Source of the DNA: Polaromonas eurypsychrophila
GTDB taxonomy: Bacteria; Pseudomonadota; Gammaproteobacteria; Burkholderiales; Burkholderiaceae_C
Direction: 5' to 3'
DNA: 64,000 nt
Assembly (NCBI RefSeq): GCF_014641715.1
Contig: NZ_BMIG01000002.1
Location: 434,001-498,000 of the forward strand
Positions 61,086 to 64,000 of this stretch are shown here, piece by piece. How positions within the stretch are numbered: the stretch's first letter is position 1; every line of letters starts with the position of its first letter. Position numbers and translations under genes: made by a program. Under the pieces are notes generated by a model. The model ran no database searches. It was not told the DNA's origin and saw nothing but the letters and a program-made list of their open reading frames with translations.

Positions 61086-61636
61086 GGGGGGAGCATAACG
61101 GCTCAGTGGTGCCGTCGCTGGAATTGTTATCCCGGACTTGATCCGGGATCCATGTTTGTTGGCTACTTCAGCTTGTTCTGGTTTGTGTTTGCCTGTAGGC
61201 CGGGGGTTGGCCGGCGGCAAGTAACTTTCTTTTGCTTCGCCAAGAGAAAGTAAGCAAAGAAAAGGCGACCCGATGGTCCGGGTCCCTGCGCTTCGCTACG
61301 GGCAACCTGCGGTGCTCGCCGAAAACGGGGTCGAGCTCGAACTCGCTTCGCTCAGACAATCGCTCGCCCTGATCCGTTTTCGGCTCCGCTCCTCGGCCCA
61401 GCCCGACGGGTGGGTAAAAGATCAATACCGAAGTCAATCCGGAGTCGAAGAAGCGCGTAGCGCTTCTTCGACGGGAATCCCAAGCGGCAGTCATGTTTGC
61501 ACGCGAGCGCAGCGCACGCGGCCAAATGAAGTCCCCCTCCATCGCCCAGCGGGGCGAGGGAGGGGTTAGGGGTGGGAGTGGGGAGTTGAAACTACTGTTC
61601 AACACAGACCTCTGGCGCAGCGTGAGGTTGTCACCG
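61086..61636. repeat. Long intergenic repeat block with hairpins
   Basis: There is no gene in these 551 bases. Features are an 8-bp palindrome ATCCCGGA-cttga-TCCGGGAT (61129-61149), an imperfect AAGAAAAG-type hairpin (about 61225-61265), a block (AAGGCGACCCGATGGTCCGG onward) I recognise as a common repeat in Burkholderiales and Xanthomonadales, and a perfect 13-bp hairpin with GTA loop (61444-61472). Open frames in it are repeat artefacts. Confidence 0.75.
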
Positions 61637-62794
61637 TCAAACCGGTAATCCCCGAAACTTCAGCGCCGCTTGCCGAATCACTTCAGCCAGCAGCTTTTCC
61701 TTGCCCTGCAACTCGCGCAACCAGCGCGCATCATTGTTCGACAGCTCGACGCTGCTGCGCAGCAGGTGGATGCCGCTGCTGGCGCCCAGCGGTCCGGCAT
61801 GCGGGCCGAGTTTGTCCATGGTCATCAGGATGTGGTCGCGCAGCGCCATGTGCTCGCCGGTGGCCGGGTCCACGTAGACCGCCTCCAGTCCGAAGCGACA
61901 TGCCTGGAAGCGGTTGTAGGTATAGACCAGGTAATCGTCCTCGGTCGGCATGAAGGGCTGGTCGTTCATGAACCAGGAGGCAAGTGATTGCACATACCCC
62001 GATAGCGCAGCGGCGCGGCCCACCGTCAGCGGTGTGTCGAAAACGCGGATCTCGATGGTGCCGAACTCCGGCTTGGGCCGGATGTCCCAGTAGAAGTCCT
62101 TCATGCTGCGGACCACACCGGTGCGCGTCATCTTCTCGAAGTACACCGTGAAGTCGTCCCAGGTCAGGGCCAGCGGGGCGCGGCCCGACAGCGGAAAGGC
62201 GAAAACCGAGTTCAGCCGTGCGGAGTCAAAGGCCGTGTCCTGCCCTTGCACATAAGGGCTGGAGGCCGACAGTGCGATGAAGTGCGGAATATAGCGCGAC
62301 ATGCGGTGCAGGGTCAGCAGCGCCGTATCGGCATCAGGGCAGCCCACATGCACATGCTGGCCAAAAATCGTGAACTGCTTTGACAGGTAGCCGTAGAGCT
62401 CGGACAGCTCGCGAAAGCGTGGCTTGTCGTAAATGCGGCGCTCATGCCACTGCTGGAAGGGGTGGGTGCCACCGCCGACCACGGCGATGTTCAGCTTGTC
62501 GGCACTTTTGACCAGCGCGTCGCGAATCTGCGTGAGCTGGCCCAGCACTTCGGACGAGGACTGGCAGACACCGGTGGAAATCTCGATCATGCTCGATGTC
62601 ATTTCCGGCACGACGCTGCCAGGCAACGGAACCTTGTCCATCAGGCGAAGCATGTCTTCGGCATAAGGGGCCAGGTCGTAGTCGTGGGTGTTGACGAGTT
62701 GCAGTTCGAGCTCGACGCCCAGTGACAGCGCCGCCGACTTCTGAAATGGCTCCAGCCCGCCTGGCGCCAGCGGCGGCGCAGTGTGCTTAGTCAC
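61637..62794 (-). CDS. YbdK-type carboxylate-amine ligase (glutamate-cysteine ligase family 2)
   Basis: A protein of 385 residues from a GTG at 62794, preceded by AGGAG. The N-terminus carries [20 protein letters not shown] and [16 protein letters not shown], and then [20 protein letters not shown], as in the GCS2/YbdK family. It makes an amide or peptide bond using ATP; in YbdK the acid is glutamate with weak gamma-glutamylcysteine formation. The true substrate is unknown. The start overlaps the antiporter stop by eight bases, hinting at a common task, for example thiol-linked K+ or electrophile control. Confidence 0.9.
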   Translation of the reverse strand: MTKHTAPPLAPGGLEPFQKSAALSLGVELELQLVNTHDYDLAPYAEDMLRLMDKVPLPGSVVPEMTSSMIEISTGVCQSSSEVLGQLTQIRDALVKSADKLNIAVVGGGTHPFQQWHERRIYDKPRFRELSELYGYLSKQFTIFGQHVHVGCPDADTALLTLHRMSRYIPHFIALSASSPYVQGQDTAFDSARLNSVFAFPLSGRAPLALTWDDFTVYFEKMTRTGVVRSMKDFYWDIRPKPEFGTIEIRVFDTPLTVGRAAALSGYVQSLASWFMNDQPFMPTEDDYLVYTYNRFQACRFGLEAVYVDPATGEHMALRDHILMTMDKLGPHAGPLGASSGIHLLRSSVELSNNDARWLRELQGKEKLLAEVIRQAALKFRGLPV

Positions 62795-64000
62795 GGAGGT
62801 CTCCTGCGGATGAGGTGTTGAAGGGCCGGGGGCTCCAGGGTTTGGAGCTTTCACCGGCGCGGTAGATGGCAAAGGTGGCCAAAATGGCGCCCAGCACTTC
62901 CATCAGCAAAATCGCCGGCAGCGCAATGCTGGCAATGCGCGGACCGAGCGAGGCCGAGGCAGCCACAAACTGCGACACCAGCAGCAGCGCGACTGACGAC
63001 ATCGGCGACATCGCGCAGCCGACCCACAGGGCTTGTTTCCAGCTCGCGCCGCTGCCTACATTGCCGAGCGCCACGCCCATGATTTTGGCCAGAGCCCTTG
63101 CCGCGACCAGCGCCAGCACCATGCCTGCGACCGGGCCGCTCCAGTCGGCCTGCGCAGCCACCACGGACACCAGCACAAACATCAGCATGGTCAGCATGGC
63201 CGAGGCGGTGCCCATCTGGCGTGGCCAGGACCAGGGCCGCGGATTGAGTTGCTTGAGCAGCATGCCGCCCAGCAACGCAGCCAGCGGTGCCGAGCCGCCA
63301 AAATGCGCGGCCAGCGCGGCGCCGGCGGCGATCACGGCCAGCAGCAAGATGGCGGTGTTCTCGCTGGTCGGGCTCATCACGCGCAATGCCGAACGCAGCG
63401 CCAGCGCCAGGCCCGCGCCCACTGCCACCGACAAACCCAGCACCACGGCCACCGGGTACAAGGTGTCGGTCAGGCTCTGCTCGCCGCGGCCCATCATGCC
63501 GGCCCTGGCGCTGCAAAGCGTCAACGCGTACAGCGTGCTCAGGGTGGACAGCACCATGGCCCGCTCGGTCACCGGGCCCGAGGCTCGGGTGTCCATGACC
63601 ACGCGCGAGAGCACGGCCGGCGACGCGGCCATGGCTAGCAGCGCCAGCGGCTCGGCGACCACTTCGCGCATGCCGAAAAAAGTCAGCGACCAATAAACCA
63701 TAAAAAAGGTCAAAGTCGACTCAGCCAGGCTTTGTACCAACACCATCGGGTTGTGACGGAACCAGCGCAAGGGGATGCGGCCCCCGGCTTCAAACAGCAC
63801 GACCGCCACGCCGAGTTCGAGCAGGAACAGCCCGATACCCTGCAATGGCCAGACCGCGCCAGTAAACCCCGCCAGGCCCGCAAAGCCGCCCACCACTGAA
63901 TAACCGACGACCTTCGGGATGCCGGCAAACCGCTGCACCAAGTGACCGGTCAGGGCTGCCAACGCCAGCAAGATGGACCACTGAACAGTGGGCAAACCCG
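62787..64000 (-). CDS. KefB-type cation:proton antiporter (5' end beyond window)
   Basis: A protein of about 404 residues in view with some 11-12 hydrophobic helices, including [40 protein letters not shown] and [20 protein letters not shown] (monovalent cation:proton antiporter-2 signature). It exchanges Na+ or K+ for H+ across the inner membrane. The open frame runs off the window edge; a TTG at 63995 is the only start in view and the ATG is likely just outside. The 3' overlap with the YbdK gene indicates one operon. Confidence 0.88.
   Translation of the reverse strand, partial: GLPTVQWSILLALAALTGHLVQRFAGIPKVVGYSVVGGFAGLAGFTGAVWPLQGIGLFLLELGVAVVLFEAGGRIPLRWFRHNPMVLVQSLAESTLTFFMVYWSLTFFGMREVVAEPLALLAMAASPAVLSRVVMDTRASGPVTERAMVLSTLSTLYALTLCSARAGMMGRGEQSLTDTLYPVAVVLGLSVAVGAGLALALRSALRVMSPTSENTAILLLAVIAAGAALAAHFGGSAPLAALLGGMLLKQLNPRPWSWPRQMGTASAMLTMLMFVLVSVVAAQADWSGPVAGMVLALVAARALAKIMGVALGNVGSGASWKQALWVGCAMSPMSSVALLLVSQFVAASASLGPRIASIALPAILLMEVLGAILATFAIYRAGESSKPWSPRPFNTSSAGDLRD

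Noticed and set aside
61168..61605. A 145-residue minus-strand frame
   Set aside because: It lies entirely in the repeat block with its hairpins; such frames are a common annotation artefact of this repeat.

Overview
The window looks like chromosome from a high-GC betaproteobacterium of the Comamonadaceae (Polaromonas, Rhodoferax or Variovorax type). The reasons are the many Bug-type periplasmic binding proteins, the dense LysR/IclR-regulated acyl-CoA gene sets, the lptA-lptB-rpoN arrangement, and dispersed intergenic repeats of the kind I associate with this family. I recognised no rRNA, tRNA or CRISPR. The genus is an inference.

Layout. 1-10.4 kb: a type II secretion locus. gspG-H-I-J-K-L-M-N-D-E-F run leftward with chained stop/start overlaps, and gspC is divergent. 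10.4-12.2 kb: a sparse stretch with a probable DUF1631 remnant, a fasciclin-domain lipoprotein and its terminator. 12.2-24.2 kb: a catabolic block. A leftward run encodes a Bug protein, an MDR reductase, an aldehyde dehydrogenase, an iron-type alcohol dehydrogenase, a haloacid-dehalogenase-like protein and malate synthase G. An IclR regulator follows, then rightward genes for an HMG-CoA-lyase-like enzyme, a family III CoA-transferase and a LysR regulator. The same AGAAC-N3-GTTCT palindrome lies in front of both arms, so they are probably one regulon.

24.3-35.3 kb: housekeeping genes argS, a SPOR protein, dsbA, lptA, lptB, rpoN, an RlmL-like RNA methyltransferase, a PIN protein, a GltS-like FMN protein and a YecA/SEC-C protein. 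35.26-36.07 kb: a frameshifted IS6-family element. 36.1-42.9 kb: a second IclR-controlled CoA pathway (CoA-transferase, acyl-CoA dehydrogenase, enoyl-CoA hydratase, a thiolase-fold protein without the usual catalytic residues, a DUF35 protein, a Bug protein). The thiolase-fold/DUF35 pair is more like the Ltp2-type retro-aldolases of steroid and bile-acid side-chain degradation than a true thiolase.

43-53 kb: mixed accessory genes (lipoprotein hydrolase, YjdF-like membrane protein, a fluoroacetate-dehalogenase-like hydrolase, an NTF2-like protein, a luciferase-like monooxygenase, an FKBP, a ClpP-like secreted protein, an Acg-type nitroreductase and an MFS carrier). 53.1-61.1 kb: thiL, pgpA and pncC, usually adjacent, are here separated by a roughly 5.9-kb insert carrying a hydrolase, two LysR regulators, a flavin monooxygenase and a Bug protein. 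61.1-61.6 kb: a repeat block with a perfect 13-bp hairpin. The window ends with a YbdK-type carboxylate-amine ligase coupled to a KefB-type antiporter.

The most interesting parts are the two IclR-controlled CoA pathways with unknown substrates. Second come the repeat families, some copies of which have been taken into gene ends and starts.
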